NCBI RefSeq assembly: GCF_900095225.1
Contig: NZ_LT607417.1
Location: 45,540 to 109,539 of the forward strand
From: Pseudomonas sp. UMAB-08
GTDB taxonomy: Bacteria > Pseudomonadota > Gammaproteobacteria > Pseudomonadales > Pseudomonadaceae
Direction: 5' to 3'
DNA length: 64,000 nucleotides
The notes beneath the pieces are model-generated. The model saw only the letters and a program-made list of their open reading frames with translations, was not told the origin of the DNA and made no database searches. Made by a program: the position numbers and the translations under genes. Positions 17,440-29,694 of the stretch are shown piece after piece (position 1 is the first letter of the stretch; each line of letters opens with the position of its first letter).

Positions 17440-18918
17440 TTATCGGGGATAACCGGGCTGGCTGACGTGGGGGTGATGAACACGTCCGCCAGGCTGAGGC
17501 GCATGGACGAAAACGGCGTCACTCAGACTGCCACCACTACCGACTGCGGCGTTCCAGTGAGCAGAACGATGGATATAGCGCTGGCGCAACATGCGCCGTT
17601 CACTTTCATCAAGCGTGTCGGGACCGCCCTTTGCGTAGGCAATCAGCTTTTGCGCAACCACGTGCAACTCGGGTACAAGCCTCAACTCGGGGGTGTCCGG
17701 TATCGGCCCCAGAGGCACCCCCTCGGCACAGGCCAGCGCGTGCATCACGCGTAAATAGACCCTGGAAAGATGACCGAATACGCGACGCTCCAGACTCACC
17801 GCGGCCAAGACCGCCTTAACGCCGACCTTGTTACTGCCTGCGCCGGGATAGTTCTCACAACATTCGACGCACAACGACCCCCACACATCCAGAGGATCGA
17901 GCCATTGACTGGCATCAATCGCCTGCAGATCCAACTCACTTTCCAGCCAGGCAGCGCTGGCGTGGCAGTTCGTATCGAGGCTTACGATGCTTCGGCGCGG
18001 TCGGGTCAGAAATAGCTTTTCCCACACCTGCGGATGATAGCCACCGCCAACGTCCGAGTGCGCCCCTGGCACCACGACCTCCCTCGGCCAGTCCGGGGCG
18101 ATGCTGTTCAAGGCGAAGTTACGCCGCAACTCATCGCCAGCGACCAGGTGCAACACCTGTTGTGCCGACCCTGGAGGCAGGTAGAGATTGATCCCCCGGT
18201 TCGCGGCGTCCCGAACATTACCCCAATCTTTGAGACTACCCATGGCCGCGACGGTGTCGAACAAGCCGATCACTTTCAATCTCACGCTTGCGTTATGCCA
18301 GGCGAAATCCGGACTCCATGGGATTTGTTTCTGGTCGAGTAAGGGGCCAAGGGCACCTTTTGCCTGCTTCAACACTTCATTGGCAAAGTGCCGGGCGGCT
18401 GCGGCACCGCGACTGAAGCCGAAAAGATCGAGCTCCAGCCCCTCGATAACGCACCCTGGGTTCTCGGACTTGAAAGCGTCGAGCACGGCACCCAGCTTTT
18501 TAACGCCCCTGGCAACCTTCGCGATGACACCCGTGCTGCCACGTCCGAAACTTTGGCCAGCCCACACTGAATCGCACTTCCCGGACGTTGTGCCGATGCC
18601 GCTTATATAAATCGGCCAGCACGCGCGCGCTCCATTCTTCGTCGCCCTTACTTTGGACTGCCGACAATAGAGCTCATACAACCGGGCCACATTGCTTAGA
18701 TCATTACTGTAGCTACTGGCAGGCTGGGTATGGCGCCCCGCGCACTCACTGATGTGTGCGTTATTTATCACGACCTGTGCACGGCAACGAGCTGCGATGT
18801 GGCTATTGATCCGATTGTTGCCTGTCCCGTCGAAAAACAGACCGATGCGCAGCGTAACACGGCGCATTTCCGGGGCACTGCTGCCCGCAGCCTGCTGGGT
18901 TGCTTCTATCACGCTCAT
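17440..18918 (-). CDS. DUF2235 / Tle1-like lipase, probable type VI effector family
   Basis: 492-residue alpha/beta hydrolase of the DUF2235 family, which includes type VI phospholipase effectors (Tle1). Visible motifs are the N-terminal GLFFDGTGNN, the nucleophile elbow GFSRGAAAARHFANEV (Ser of G-x-S-x-G) and the Asp-containing AHSDVGGGYHP. Catalytic His candidates lie further on. The ATG at 18918 follows AGGGCG; an upstream codon at 18975 lies in AT-rich promoter DNA. No signal peptide is present, as expected for a type VI cargo. No vgrG, PAAR or lipoprotein-type immunity gene is adjacent, so it is an orphan in this window and could instead be a housekeeping DUF2235 enzyme. Confidence 0.8.
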   Translation of the reverse strand: MSVIEATQQAAGSSAPEMRRVTLRIGLFFDGTGNNRINSHIAARCRAQVVINNAHISECAGRHTQPASSYSNDLSNVARLYELYCRQSKVRATKNGARACWPIYISGIGTTSGKCDSVWAGQSFGRGSTGVIAKVARGVKKLGAVLDAFKSENPGCVIEGLELDLFGFSRGAAAARHFANEVLKQAKGALGPLLDQKQIPWSPDFAWHNASVRLKVIGLFDTVAAMGSLKDWGNVRDAANRGINLYLPPGSAQQVLHLVAGDELRRNFALNSIAPDWPREVVVPGAHSDVGGGYHPQVWEKLFLTRPRRSIVSLDTNCHASAAWLESELDLQAIDASQWLDPLDVWGSLCVECCENYPGAGSNKVGVKAVLAAVSLERRVFGHLSRVYLRVMHALACAEGVPLGPIPDTPELRLVPELHVVAQKLIAYAKGGPDTLDESERRMLRQRYIHRSAHWNAAVGSGGSLSDAVFVHAPQPGGRVHHPHVSQPGYPR

Positions 18919-19239
18919 GGTATTTTCGCCCTGTATGACACAGCTGAAAATCAGCCGGATTAAATCAATAAACACTTCTGATTTAAAACAGCTTGCTCAG
19001 CCATACACAGGCGTCAAGGCACTCAAGGCGATTTCAGAATCGTCCCACACACAACAAAGAAGTTAGAGAGTCAATTAACTAATAAGTCTTGCAAGGCAGA
19101 CGAATAAAGCCGATTAAACGACGTAACGACTGCATTCATTTGAATGAAGCCATCAAAAACCCATCATCGGCGGCAGACATATTTCGAGGGCGATTCCCGG
19201 CCCTTGGGAGGTGGAATCGCCTGAATATTCGGAAAGGCC
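18919..19239. other. Intergenic region with no recognised gene
   Basis: About 320 bp, AT-rich from 18955 to 19090. It lies between the chemoreceptor stop (19240, minus strand) and the lipase start, so it probably holds the lipase promoter. No terminator with a T-run was found for the chemoreceptor gene. Confidence 0.5.
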
Positions 19240-20877
19240 CTACCCGCGCTTGGGTTGCGGCAGACCTTCGGGTTTGTAGCCCAGGCGCAGGCCACCCCAA
19301 TGACGCCCCTTGACCATGATCGGCACCGACAGGTCGTGCATCAGTTCGCCGGTATCGCGGGTGTAGGTTTGCAGCAGTACCGGCTGTTGATGGCTGCCAC
19401 AACGAATGCCCGTGCGGTCATCGAACTTGCGCTTGGTGCGGTTCTGCACCGTGTCGAGCTTGATGTCACCGGTCAACGGCTGGCTGAACACCTTGTTATG
19501 CGTCGGTACGTAGCCTTGCTGCGTACAGGCAATGGCAAAGACCAGACCCTCGTGGCTCGGCAAAATCGGCTCCTGGATCGACGGTAGCACCTGATCGGTA
19601 TAACGATCAAATCGCGTCTGGAACTTGCTCGGCGACGTCTTGGGAATCAATTGATAACTGCGATCGAACAGGTCCTCGACGCTGATGCGGTTCTGCTCGA
19701 TATCGGCTTCGAATTGCGCGGCTATCTGGCGGGCACCTTCGCGGGCGAGGTCATAGATACGCTGGTGATAATCGTCCAGCCCGACCTGAGCCAGGCGCTC
19801 ACTGATGCTCTCTGCCTGTCCCTCCATCTGCACCGCGGCGCTGGCCAGTTGCCGCGTCTGCTCGTCACTGATCGCCAAATCACTGCGCATTTGCTCGACA
19901 GCGGTAAACAATCCGCTCAGTTGCTCCTGATTGTTCTGTGCACCCGCAGCAATCCCGTTGACTTGTGCCTCTACACCGGCCGCCAGGCGAGCAATGTTTT
20001 CCAAATGCTTGCCGGTGTGTTCGACCTGCTCCACGCCGCTGTCCAGATCAGTGGACAGCTGTCGGATCTGCTCGACCACTTGTCCGGTGCGCTGCTGAAT
20101 GTCAGCCACCATCTGCCCGACTTCCTCAGTGGCACTGGCGGTACGACCGGCCAGACCGCGCACCTCATCAGCGACCACGGCAAAGCCACGCCCGTGCTCG
20201 CCCGCACGGGCAGCTTCGATGGCGGCATTGAGCGCGAGCAGATTGGTCTGACTGGCAATCGACTGAATAACCAGGGTGACACGTTGAATTTCTTCGCTGC
20301 GCTGGCTGAGGGCTTCGATCAGCTCACGGCTGCCAATGGCACGCTTGCTCAGTTGGTGCATACGGGTGATGGATTCAGCCAGTACGGTGCGTCCGGCATC
20401 ACTGCTCTGCCTGGCCTCGCTGGCCGCCGTGAGCGCTTGCTGGCTGAGCTGGGAGGTCGCCTGCTCGGTAGTGATCATCACGTCGGCGCTGCTGACAATC
20501 TGCTCAGCGGCATCGAGCTGCGACTGAATCCTGGCCGCCAGCTGGCGTACGGAAAAGGCCACGCCTGCCGCAGAGAGCGCGTTATGGCTGGTGGTGCGGG
20601 ACAAGTCGCGGGTCAGTTGGGCGATATCGGTGCCGCTGCTCTGGGCCACGACCGAAGAAGGCTGACGGGTCAGCAAGCGCGGCAGCCAGATCAGCAACAC
20701 CGCCACTGGCAAGCACACGTAGACCGACAAACCGCTAAAGGCCATCGCCAGCAACAACAGGCACAGCGCCAGACTCTGCAATAACGGTGCGAGCCAGGGT
20801 GATTTTTTGAGGGGGGGCAGTTCAGGGGACTGAGCCTGCGACGCAAGCGTCCCTACGAGAAGTCCGTCTCCAGCCAT
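19240..20877 (-). CDS. Methyl-accepting chemotaxis protein with C-terminal sensor-like domain
   Basis: 545-residue chemoreceptor. Residues about 27-68 hold two close hydrophobic segments ([34 protein letters not shown]) with almost no periplasmic loop. A long coiled coil and the conserved signalling tip follow ([21 protein letters not shown]...[14 protein letters not shown]). The last 150 residues (about 395-545, ending [20 protein letters not shown]) look like a Cache-type fold, so sensing is probably cytoplasmic. The ATG at 20877 gives MAGDGLL after a GGGTGAT ribosome site. Ligand unknown. Confidence 0.85.
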   Translation of the reverse strand: MAGDGLLVGTLASQAQSPELPPLKKSPWLAPLLQSLALCLLLLAMAFSGLSVYVCLPVAVLLIWLPRLLTRQPSSVVAQSSGTDIAQLTRDLSRTTSHNALSAAGVAFSVRQLAARIQSQLDAAEQIVSSADVMITTEQATSQLSQQALTAASEARQSSDAGRTVLAESITRMHQLSKRAIGSRELIEALSQRSEEIQRVTLVIQSIASQTNLLALNAAIEAARAGEHGRGFAVVADEVRGLAGRTASATEEVGQMVADIQQRTGQVVEQIRQLSTDLDSGVEQVEHTGKHLENIARLAAGVEAQVNGIAAGAQNNQEQLSGLFTAVEQMRSDLAISDEQTRQLASAAVQMEGQAESISERLAQVGLDDYHQRIYDLAREGARQIAAQFEADIEQNRISVEDLFDRSYQLIPKTSPSKFQTRFDRYTDQVLPSIQEPILPSHEGLVFAIACTQQGYVPTHNKVFSQPLTGDIKLDTVQNRTKRKFDDRTGIRCGSHQQPVLLQTYTRDTGELMHDLSVPIMVKGRHWGGLRLGYKPEGLPQPKRG

Positions 20878-21027
20878 GTTTATCACCCACCTGTACTTAT
20901 CGTTATTTGTCTGCATTAAACGCCAGACAACAACCATTAGCCATGAGTCGTTAGTGCTAGATCGACAGGTAATATTTAACGGGTGAAGACGTGCTCAGAC
21001 GGATAGAACACCAGGCGCAACTCTACC

Positions 21028-21045
21028 GGGGCATTTGAATGCCCC
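21028..21045. terminator. Strong hairpin without a T-run, downstream of the DksA-like gene
   Basis: GGGGCATT (21028-21035) and AATGCCCC (21038-21045) form a perfect 8-bp stem 24 bp beyond the dksA-like stop. There is no uridine tract on either strand, so it may stabilise the mRNA end rather than terminate transcription. Confidence 0.4.
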
Positions 21046-21068
21046 TATAAAGCAAACGCCAGAGCCGA

Positions 21069-21473
21069 TCAGGCCTGACGCTGGTGCTTGTCGATTTGCT
21101 CGTGACGTTCTTGAGCTTCGATGCAGTACTTAGTGGTCGGGCTGATCAGCAGGCGCTTGAGGCCAATCGCCTCGCCGCTGTCTTCGCACCAGCCAAAGCT
21201 GTCGTTGCCAATTCGTTCAAGGGCCATTTCCAGCTGAGGAAGCATGCGCTGATCACGATCGATCACGTTGACCAACCAGTGGCGCTCTTCTTCGACCGAC
21301 GCCGCATCAGCAGGGTCGGAAGGCGTGTCCAGGCTTTCGATAGCGATACGACTCTGCTCGATTCGCGCATGGATCTCGACTTTCATGCCTTGCAGCAGCT
21401 CGACGAAGAAAGCGTGCTGCTCGGCATTCATGTAGTCATCGGCCGGCATCGCCAGCAACTTGTCCTTTGTCAT
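21069..21473 (-). CDS. DksA2-like RNA polymerase secondary-channel protein
   Basis: 134-residue TraR/DksA family protein. It has the coiled-coil N-terminal domain (FFVELLQGMKVEIHARIEQS) and an Asp-rich tip region (SDPADAASVEEERHW). The C-terminal globular region has only two Cys (GWCEDSGEAIGL and KYCIEAQERHE) instead of the four-Cys zinc finger of DksA. This is the pattern of DksA2 of P. aeruginosa, a zinc-independent paralogue that backs up DksA under zinc shortage. The ATG at 21473 follows AGAG. I looked for a Zur box upstream and did not find one. Confidence 0.8.
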   Translation of the reverse strand: MTKDKLLAMPADDYMNAEQHAFFVELLQGMKVEIHARIEQSRIAIESLDTPSDPADAASVEEERHWLVNVIDRDQRMLPQLEMALERIGNDSFGWCEDSGEAIGLKRLLISPTTKYCIEAQERHEQIDKHQRQA

Positions 21474-21660
21474 TGATTTCTCTATAAAAAATACGTGCAT
21501 TAAGGCGAATTAAGGAGCGGTTCAGCGTTGCCGAAAAAGCGCCATCGTCTCCAAGGGCCACCTGACACTCAATTTATGAGGGGCGGCAGTCTAAGGCCGG
21601 CGTGTTGACTCAGCAACATAATTGACGCGAATTTGCTCAACTAGTCGCGTAAGGAAACAG

Positions 21661-21680
21661 AAAAGGGCCCAGAAGGGCCC
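21661..21680 (-). terminator. Rho-independent terminator of the inositol ABC transporter genes
   Basis: On the minus strand GGGCCC-TTCT-GGGCCC forms a 6-bp GC stem followed by TTTT. It lies 60 bp after the permease stop at 21740 and closes the minus-strand block that begins at iolC. Confidence 0.8.
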
Positions 21681-21739
21681 GTTCGTCGGCGAAAGCACTG
21701 TCCCTGACACGCCGCAGCGCCCCATTCGTCGGCACTGAC

Positions 21740-22762
21740 TCAGCGTTTTATTTTGCGTTTGTTGCGGTATTGGTCGATCACCACCGCGACCACAATGATC
21801 AATCCCTTGATGATGTCCTGGATATAAGCGTCGACGCCGACGAACGTGAATCCGCTGGCCATGACCCCCAGGATCAACGCACCGATCACGGTTCCGGTGA
21901 TGCGCCCCACGCCTCCGGCCAGGCTAGTGCCGCCGATCACCGCAGCAGCGATTGCGTCCAGCTCGTAAGACATGCCCATACCGGCCTGCCCCGTTGCCGC
22001 CCGCGCCGAAGCCACCACCCCCGCCAGCCCGGCCAACAAGCCCGCGATGCTGTAGACGATGATCAAGTGCCGTTTGACGTTGATCCCCGACGTTCGCGCC
22101 GCCTGCATGTTGCCACCGATGGCGTAGGTATATTTACCGTATTTGGTATAACGCAAGGCGATGTGAAAAATCACCGCGACTACCAGGAAGATGATGACCG
22201 GCATCGCCCCCTGACCGATGGCGGTGTACGAATCCGACAGCATGCTCACCGGCTGGCCTGACGTGTAGAAACGCGCCACCCCGCGCGCCGACACCATCAT
22301 GCCCAGGGTCGCAATGAACGGCGGAATCCCGGTGATGGCAATGATGCTGCCGTTGATCGCCCCTGCCAGCAGCCCCACCCCCAGCCCCGCGACTATCGGA
22401 ATCCACACTGGCAGATCGGTGAGCGATGGGAACACAGCCCGGGTAAAGTCCGAGGTTTGCGCCAGACTGGCAGCGATCATTGCCGACAGCGCCAGCACCG
22501 AACCCGAGGATAAATCGATACCGGTGGTAATGATGACCTGGGTCACGCCGATGGCCAGCAAACCAATGATCGACACTTGCAGGACCATCAACACCAGACG
22601 CTGGGAGTTAAAGAGAAAGCTCTGATCGCGAACGATCCAGCCAAATACTTCGAAGACCAGACCGATACCGATCAGCACCAGAAAAATGCTCAATTCAGTG
22701 GGCAAGCGTCGCTTCGATTTGACCGCCGCTACGGTGGGTTTATTTTCCAGAATCGCGTTCAT
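21740..22762 (-). CDS. ABC transporter permease (ribose/inositol type)
   Basis: 340-residue RbsC-type inner-membrane permease with 8-10 helices, typical QVIITTGIDLSSGSVLALSAM and the cytoplasmic coupling region LDAIAAAVIGGTSLAGGVGRI. GAGGATT precedes the ATG. It is the last gene of the sugar importer (binding protein, ATPase, permease) and lies downstream of iol catabolic genes, so myo-inositol is the likely substrate (compare IatP of Caulobacter). Confidence 0.9.
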   Translation of the reverse strand: MNAILENKPTVAAVKSKRRLPTELSIFLVLIGIGLVFEVFGWIVRDQSFLFNSQRLVLMVLQVSIIGLLAIGVTQVIITTGIDLSSGSVLALSAMIAASLAQTSDFTRAVFPSLTDLPVWIPIVAGLGVGLLAGAINGSIIAITGIPPFIATLGMMVSARGVARFYTSGQPVSMLSDSYTAIGQGAMPVIIFLVVAVIFHIALRYTKYGKYTYAIGGNMQAARTSGINVKRHLIIVYSIAGLLAGLAGVVASARAATGQAGMGMSYELDAIAAAVIGGTSLAGGVGRITGTVIGALILGVMASGFTFVGVDAYIQDIIKGLIIVVAVVIDQYRNKRKIKR

Positions 22763-22799
22763 TGCGGTTAATCCTCATGGTCTGCTGCGTGCTGACCCG

Positions 22800-24371
22800 C
22801 TAGTGAACAGAATGACCAGAGGCGAGGTGCATCACTCGCTCCTGGGTCGCTTCGCTACGGTCGAGCATGCCCATCATCTCGCCCTCATGCATGACCATGA
22901 CCCGGTCACTCATGCCCAGAACTTCGGGCAACTCCGAGGAAATCATGATGACCGCCATGCCTTCGCTGGCCAGATAGGAAATCAATCGATAGATCTCCAC
23001 TTTGGCGCCGACATCGATGCCACGGGTTGGCTCATCAAGGATCAGCACCCGTGGATTGGTCATCAGCCAGCGTGCAAGCAGAGCTTTTTGCTGGTTGCCA
23101 CCGGACAAGGTGTCAATGCACTGTTCCAGCGACGGGGTTTTCACCCGCAGTTTCTTGCACATGTCCTCGCACAACGTGCGCAGGGCTTTTTGCTGGATAA
23201 ACCCGCCACCGGCGTAGTGCGGCAACACCGCCATTTCCATGTTTTCCAGCACTGACAGGCAGGGAAACAGGCCGCTGAGCTTGCGATCCTCAGTCAGCAG
23301 GCCGAAGCCTTTTTCGATGGCCAGGTGCGGGTCACTAATACGCACGCTGACGCCGTCGAGCTGAATATCACCGCCGTCACTGGGGGTGATACCAAAAATG
23401 GTTTCCGCGATATTGGTCCGCCCGGAACCCATCAGCCCGGCGATCCCCAGAATTTCGCCCGCGTGCAGATCAAACGAAACGCCCTGGAACACCCCATCCA
23501 GACGTAGATTGCGCACTGACATCAGCAGGTCGCCAATCGGCTTTTCACGTACCGGGAACAACTGGGTCAGCTCACGACCGACCATCATTGAAATCAGGCT
23601 GTCACCATCCATGCTGTCAGCACGCTGCAGGCCGATATAAGCGCCATCGCGAAACACCGCCACTTCATCGGCGATGCTGAAGACCTCGTTCATTTTATGG
23701 GTGATATAGATGATGCCCTTACCCTGCGCCTTGAGGTCGGCAATGATCGAGAACAGGTGGGCGACTTCCTTGTCGGTAATGGCCGACGTCGGTTCATCCA
23801 TGATCAGAATGTCGGAGTCGTAAGACACCGCCTTGGCGATCTCCACCATCTGCCGCTCGGCGATGCTCAGGTTGCCCACCAACTCCTCCGGATCGAGATT
23901 GATGCGCAAACGCTCGAGCAAAGCGGCGGTGCAGCGGAACATTTCCCGGTGATCAATCATGTGCAGGCCATTGAGTTGCTCACGGCCGATCCAGATGTTT
24001 TCGGCGATGCTCATGTGCGGCATCAGGTTGAGTTCCTGATGGATCATCGCGATCCCGGCCTGCAACGCGGCCAGCGGTGTGTCGAAGCTGACGGGTTTGC
24101 CACGCAGGCGCAGCTCGCCGTCGTCGGGCTGGTAGATCCCGGCGATGATCTTCATCAAGGTGGATTTACCAGCGCCGTTTTCGCCCATCAACGCCAGCAC
24201 CGAACCGGGGCGCACGCGCAGTTGCACATTGGACAGGGCCAACACGCCGGGGAAGCTTTTGCTGACGTTGATGATTTCCAACAGATAGGGCACATCGGCA
24301 GTATCGGTCGCAGCAGCGCCAGCCGATCGATCGGCCCTGGCGGTACTCGAAGCAGTAGCTGAAGCAAACAT
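22800..24371 (-). CDS. ABC transporter ATPase (two ABC domains, ribose/inositol type)
   Basis: 523-residue fused ATPase energising the importer. First domain: Walker [10 protein letters not shown] (about 60-68), signature [14 protein letters not shown], Walker [12 protein letters not shown]. Second domain (about 275-520): a degenerate Walker A-like [12 protein letters not shown], signature [14 protein letters not shown] and [11 protein letters not shown]. The asymmetric pair is normal for RbsA/MglA/IatA-type proteins. The first 25 residues are Ala/Ser-rich. GAGGAG lies 9 bases before ATG. Confidence 0.91.
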   Translation of the reverse strand: MFASATASSTARADRSAGAAATDTADVPYLLEIINVSKSFPGVLALSNVQLRVRPGSVLALMGENGAGKSTLMKIIAGIYQPDDGELRLRGKPVSFDTPLAALQAGIAMIHQELNLMPHMSIAENIWIGREQLNGLHMIDHREMFRCTAALLERLRINLDPEELVGNLSIAERQMVEIAKAVSYDSDILIMDEPTSAITDKEVAHLFSIIADLKAQGKGIIYITHKMNEVFSIADEVAVFRDGAYIGLQRADSMDGDSLISMMVGRELTQLFPVREKPIGDLLMSVRNLRLDGVFQGVSFDLHAGEILGIAGLMGSGRTNIAETIFGITPSDGGDIQLDGVSVRISDPHLAIEKGFGLLTEDRKLSGLFPCLSVLENMEMAVLPHYAGGGFIQQKALRTLCEDMCKKLRVKTPSLEQCIDTLSGGNQQKALLARWLMTNPRVLILDEPTRGIDVGAKVEIYRLISYLASEGMAVIMISSELPEVLGMSDRVMVMHEGEMMGMLDRSEATQERVMHLASGHSVH

Positions 24372-24424
24372 GTGACAGGCTCCTCAAGCGACATTCTTAT
24401 TTTTGGGAAGAGGCAAAAGAGCTG

Positions 24425-25351
24425 CTATTTGAACGAATCGGCATTTTCCGGGGTGATCAAGCGATAAGGCACCCAGACGGCTTGTTCCACTGGCTCGTGC
24501 CTGGCCATTTTCACTGCAGTGTCGATCGAGCCATCGGCCTGGCCCTTGGCATCCTGGAACACCGACATGGTCAGCGTGCCTTTCTTCACCGCGTGCAAGC
24601 CATCAGGCGCGCCGTCGATACCCGCGATCAAGACCGAGCCCTGTTCAACGCCCGCCTGTTTGAGTGCCATGGAAGCGCCAATCGCCATTTCGTCATTGTT
24701 GGCGACAACCGCGTCGAACTTTTTGCCCTGGGTAATCCAGTCGTTGCTCAGGTCCATGCCCTTCTGACGCAGCCACGTGCCGGTCTGCTCTTGGGTAATC
24801 TTGATGTCCGGATAATTGGCGAGCACCTCTTTAACGCCTTTGGTGCGGTTCTGGGTGGAGTTGTTCGCCAAATCCCCCAGCAGGATCACAATATTGCCTT
24901 TGCCCCCCATTTTGTCGGCCAGGTACTGCATCTGCATCTGACCGGCCTCCAGGTCATTGGAGGCGACCGTGACCACGCCCTTGGGCAGGTTCAGATCATC
25001 GGGTCTTCGGTTGACATAAACCAGCGGGATACCGGCCTTGACCGCAGCGGCGGTAATTTTTTGGGTGGCGGCGGTGTCCACCGGGTTGACCACAATGGCG
25101 TCGACTTTCTGGCTGATGAAGTTCTCGACCTGACTCAACTGTTTGACCACGTCGCTGCGGGCGTCTTCGAATTGCAGACTGACGCCGTCCGGCATCGACT
25201 TGGCTTTTTTATCCATGAATTCGCGCAAGTAGGTGAGCCAGGTATCGTCGAACTGCGACATGCTCACGCCAATTTTCAAATCGGCCAGAGCGGCCCCGCT
25301 ACTGAGCATCAGGGCCAAGGCAAGAGAGGTGAAGCGAATCCTGGTTTTCAT
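24425..25351 (-). CDS. Periplasmic sugar-binding protein, probably inositol-specific
   Basis: 308-residue periplasmic-binding protein of the RbsB/IbpA class with a signal peptide (residues 1-24, SSGAALA). The fold is visible in ADLKIGVSMSQFDDTWLTYL, DAIVVNPVDTAATQKIT, DAVVANNDEMAIGASMAL and VLIAGIDGAPDGLHAV. It delivers substrate to the ATPase and permease encoded downstream. Gene context argues for myo-inositol. A 134-bp gap with IolR-box-like sequence separates it from the oxidoreductase gene upstream, so the transporter may have its own promoter. Confidence 0.9.
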   Translation of the reverse strand: MKTRIRFTSLALALMLSSGAALADLKIGVSMSQFDDTWLTYLREFMDKKAKSMPDGVSLQFEDARSDVVKQLSQVENFISQKVDAIVVNPVDTAATQKITAAAVKAGIPLVYVNRRPDDLNLPKGVVTVASNDLEAGQMQMQYLADKMGGKGNIVILLGDLANNSTQNRTKGVKEVLANYPDIKITQEQTGTWLRQKGMDLSNDWITQGKKFDAVVANNDEMAIGASMALKQAGVEQGSVLIAGIDGAPDGLHAVKKGTLTMSVFQDAKGQADGSIDTAVKMARHEPVEQAVWVPYRLITPENADSFK

Positions 25352-25410
25352 GATCGGTCTGTCTCCAAATGTTGGTTTTGTTGTATGGATAACCTGGAAA
25401 CGACTCTATT

Positions 25411-25424
25411 GGAAAATAATTTCT
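25411..25424. promoter_or_regulatory. Candidate IolR operator upstream of the inositol transporter
   Basis: GGAA-AATAAT-TTCT at 25411-25424 matches the GGAA-N6-TTCC site known for RpiR-type IolR of Sinorhizobium with one mismatch. It lies 60 bp before the binding-protein start. A second related string (GAATATTTTT) sits at about 25441-25450. Both are in an AT-rich 134-bp gap, the only such gap in the downstream half of the block. Confidence 0.5.
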
Positions 25425-25485
25425 ATATCAATAAATTTTAGAATATTTTTATATTTTCATTTTAACTGCAGAAACAACCGGGCCA

Positions 25486-26511
25486 TCAAACCGATAGATC
25501 CACCACCCGCCCCTGTTCAGCACTTAAACGGGCTGCATCCAGTACCACTGCCGACGCCACCGCATCACGCGGATCGACCGGGTTTGCCCCCCTGCCCTCA
25601 ACCGCGTCCTGTAATTGGCGATAAAACGCGTCCCAGCAACCGCGCTCGGAGGGGATGCGTTCACGCTGCGCGCCTTGCTCGAACCAGCCCCAGCGTCGAT
25701 GCTCCTCGACGCCCCAGCTGCCGCCTTCGCTTTTGGGTGACAAACCGGCCAGCGAGGCCGCTTCCTGCCCGTCCAGACCTTCGACGCTGTAACAGCCCGC
25801 TGATCCGCTGACCCGAAAGCGCGGCCCAGGGCAGTTCTGCAAACAGCTGCCCCACAGGTGCGAAACCACACCACTGGCATGGGTTAGAGAAACAAAAAAG
25901 GCGTGATCGAGCAGTGTGTCCTGGGTGGCGAAATCCAGCTCGGCATAGACCCGTGATACCGGCCCAAACAACAACAGCGCCTGATCCACCAGATGGCTAC
26001 CCAAATCACGCAGCATCCCGCCGCCGCTCACCTTGCCCACCGATTTAGGCGAGTAGCGTTCGACCCTGGATTCGAATCGGCTAATGTCGCCCAACACGCC
26101 GTTGTCGATCAGTTTGCGCACCGTCAGGAAGTCGGAATCCCAGCGCCGGTTCTGATAGACGCTCAGCAACACGCTCTTCTGCTCTGCGGCCTGGACCAAC
26201 TCACGGGCCTGCGCCGCATCGCTGGCAAAGGGTTTGTCGCTGACCACCGCCACGCCCAGCCCGATCGCCTCGAGGATCAACGCCCTGCGCGATGCCAATG
26301 GCGTGGAAATCACCACGGCATCGATGCCGCTGGCAACCAGCTCGGCGAGCGTATCGAACGACGCCACTTTGGGGTGGTCCTGCGCCAGCTCCCGACGCCG
26401 CTCCGGCGAACGGGTCACCACGCCGACGAACGTCGCACCGGGCAAACTGGCGATCAAAGGCGCGTGAAAATAGCGCCCACCCTTGCCATATCCCACTAAT
26501 CCAATGCGCAT
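25486..26511 (-). CDS. Gfo/Idh/MocA family oxidoreductase of the iol locus
   Basis: 341-residue NAD(P)-dependent dehydrogenase with N-terminal Rossmann site (RIGLVGYGKGGRYFHAPLI) and the family's DKPF motif in VVSDKPFASDA, then GGGMLRDLGSHLVDQALLLF in the substrate domain. It differs from IolG (EKP motif, different N-terminus). Within an inositol block it may oxidise another isomer such as scyllo-inositol, or the 1-keto intermediate. That role is inferred from context only. Confidence 0.82.
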   Translation of the reverse strand: MRIGLVGYGKGGRYFHAPLIASLPGATFVGVVTRSPERRRELAQDHPKVASFDTLAELVASGIDAVVISTPLASRRALILEAIGLGVAVVSDKPFASDAAQARELVQAAEQKSVLLSVYQNRRWDSDFLTVRKLIDNGVLGDISRFESRVERYSPKSVGKVSGGGMLRDLGSHLVDQALLLFGPVSRVYAELDFATQDTLLDHAFFVSLTHASGVVSHLWGSCLQNCPGPRFRVSGSAGCYSVEGLDGQEAASLAGLSPKSEGGSWGVEEHRRWGWFEQGAQRERIPSERGCWDAFYRQLQDAVEGRGANPVDPRDAVASAVVLDAARLSAEQGRVVDLSV

Positions 26512-26587
26512 CGGGTTCTCCTGTTGATGGCGGCTTCTATTTCAAATACTGCGGTGTTTGAGGCACCGCTTTCGCGAAGGCGATCTA

Positions 26588-29579
<2,992 letters not shown>

Positions 29580-29611
29580 GTTCACACCTTGTTACTTAGG
29601 TGATGTTGACG

Positions 29612-29693
29612 TGTAGGAGCGCGCTTGCCCGCGATGGCGACTTATGGGGCGAAGAGAGGTGCCGAGTGTGCCGACGCCATCGCGCGCACACGA
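29612..29693. repeat. REP-like inverted pair between iolD and iolA
   Basis: The sequence TGTAGGAGCGCGCTTGCCCG followed by CGATGGCG is close to the common Pseudomonas REP element. An inverted copy of its stem (CGCCATCGCGCG, 29675-29686) follows about 40 bases on. The pair can fold into a long hairpin between two genes of one transcript and could tune expression of the downstream part. Confidence 0.75.
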
Positions 29694-29694
29694 T

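Noticed and set aside
19651..20784. Long open frame (377 codons) on the plus strand
   Set aside because: It is fully antisense to the chemoreceptor gene, has no ribosome site and no protein-family pattern. High-GC codon usage opens such frames.
29612..29693. Hairpin considered as a Rho-independent terminator between iolA and iolD
   Set aside because: No T-run follows on the minus strand, and the sequence matches the REP type found between genes in Pseudomonas.
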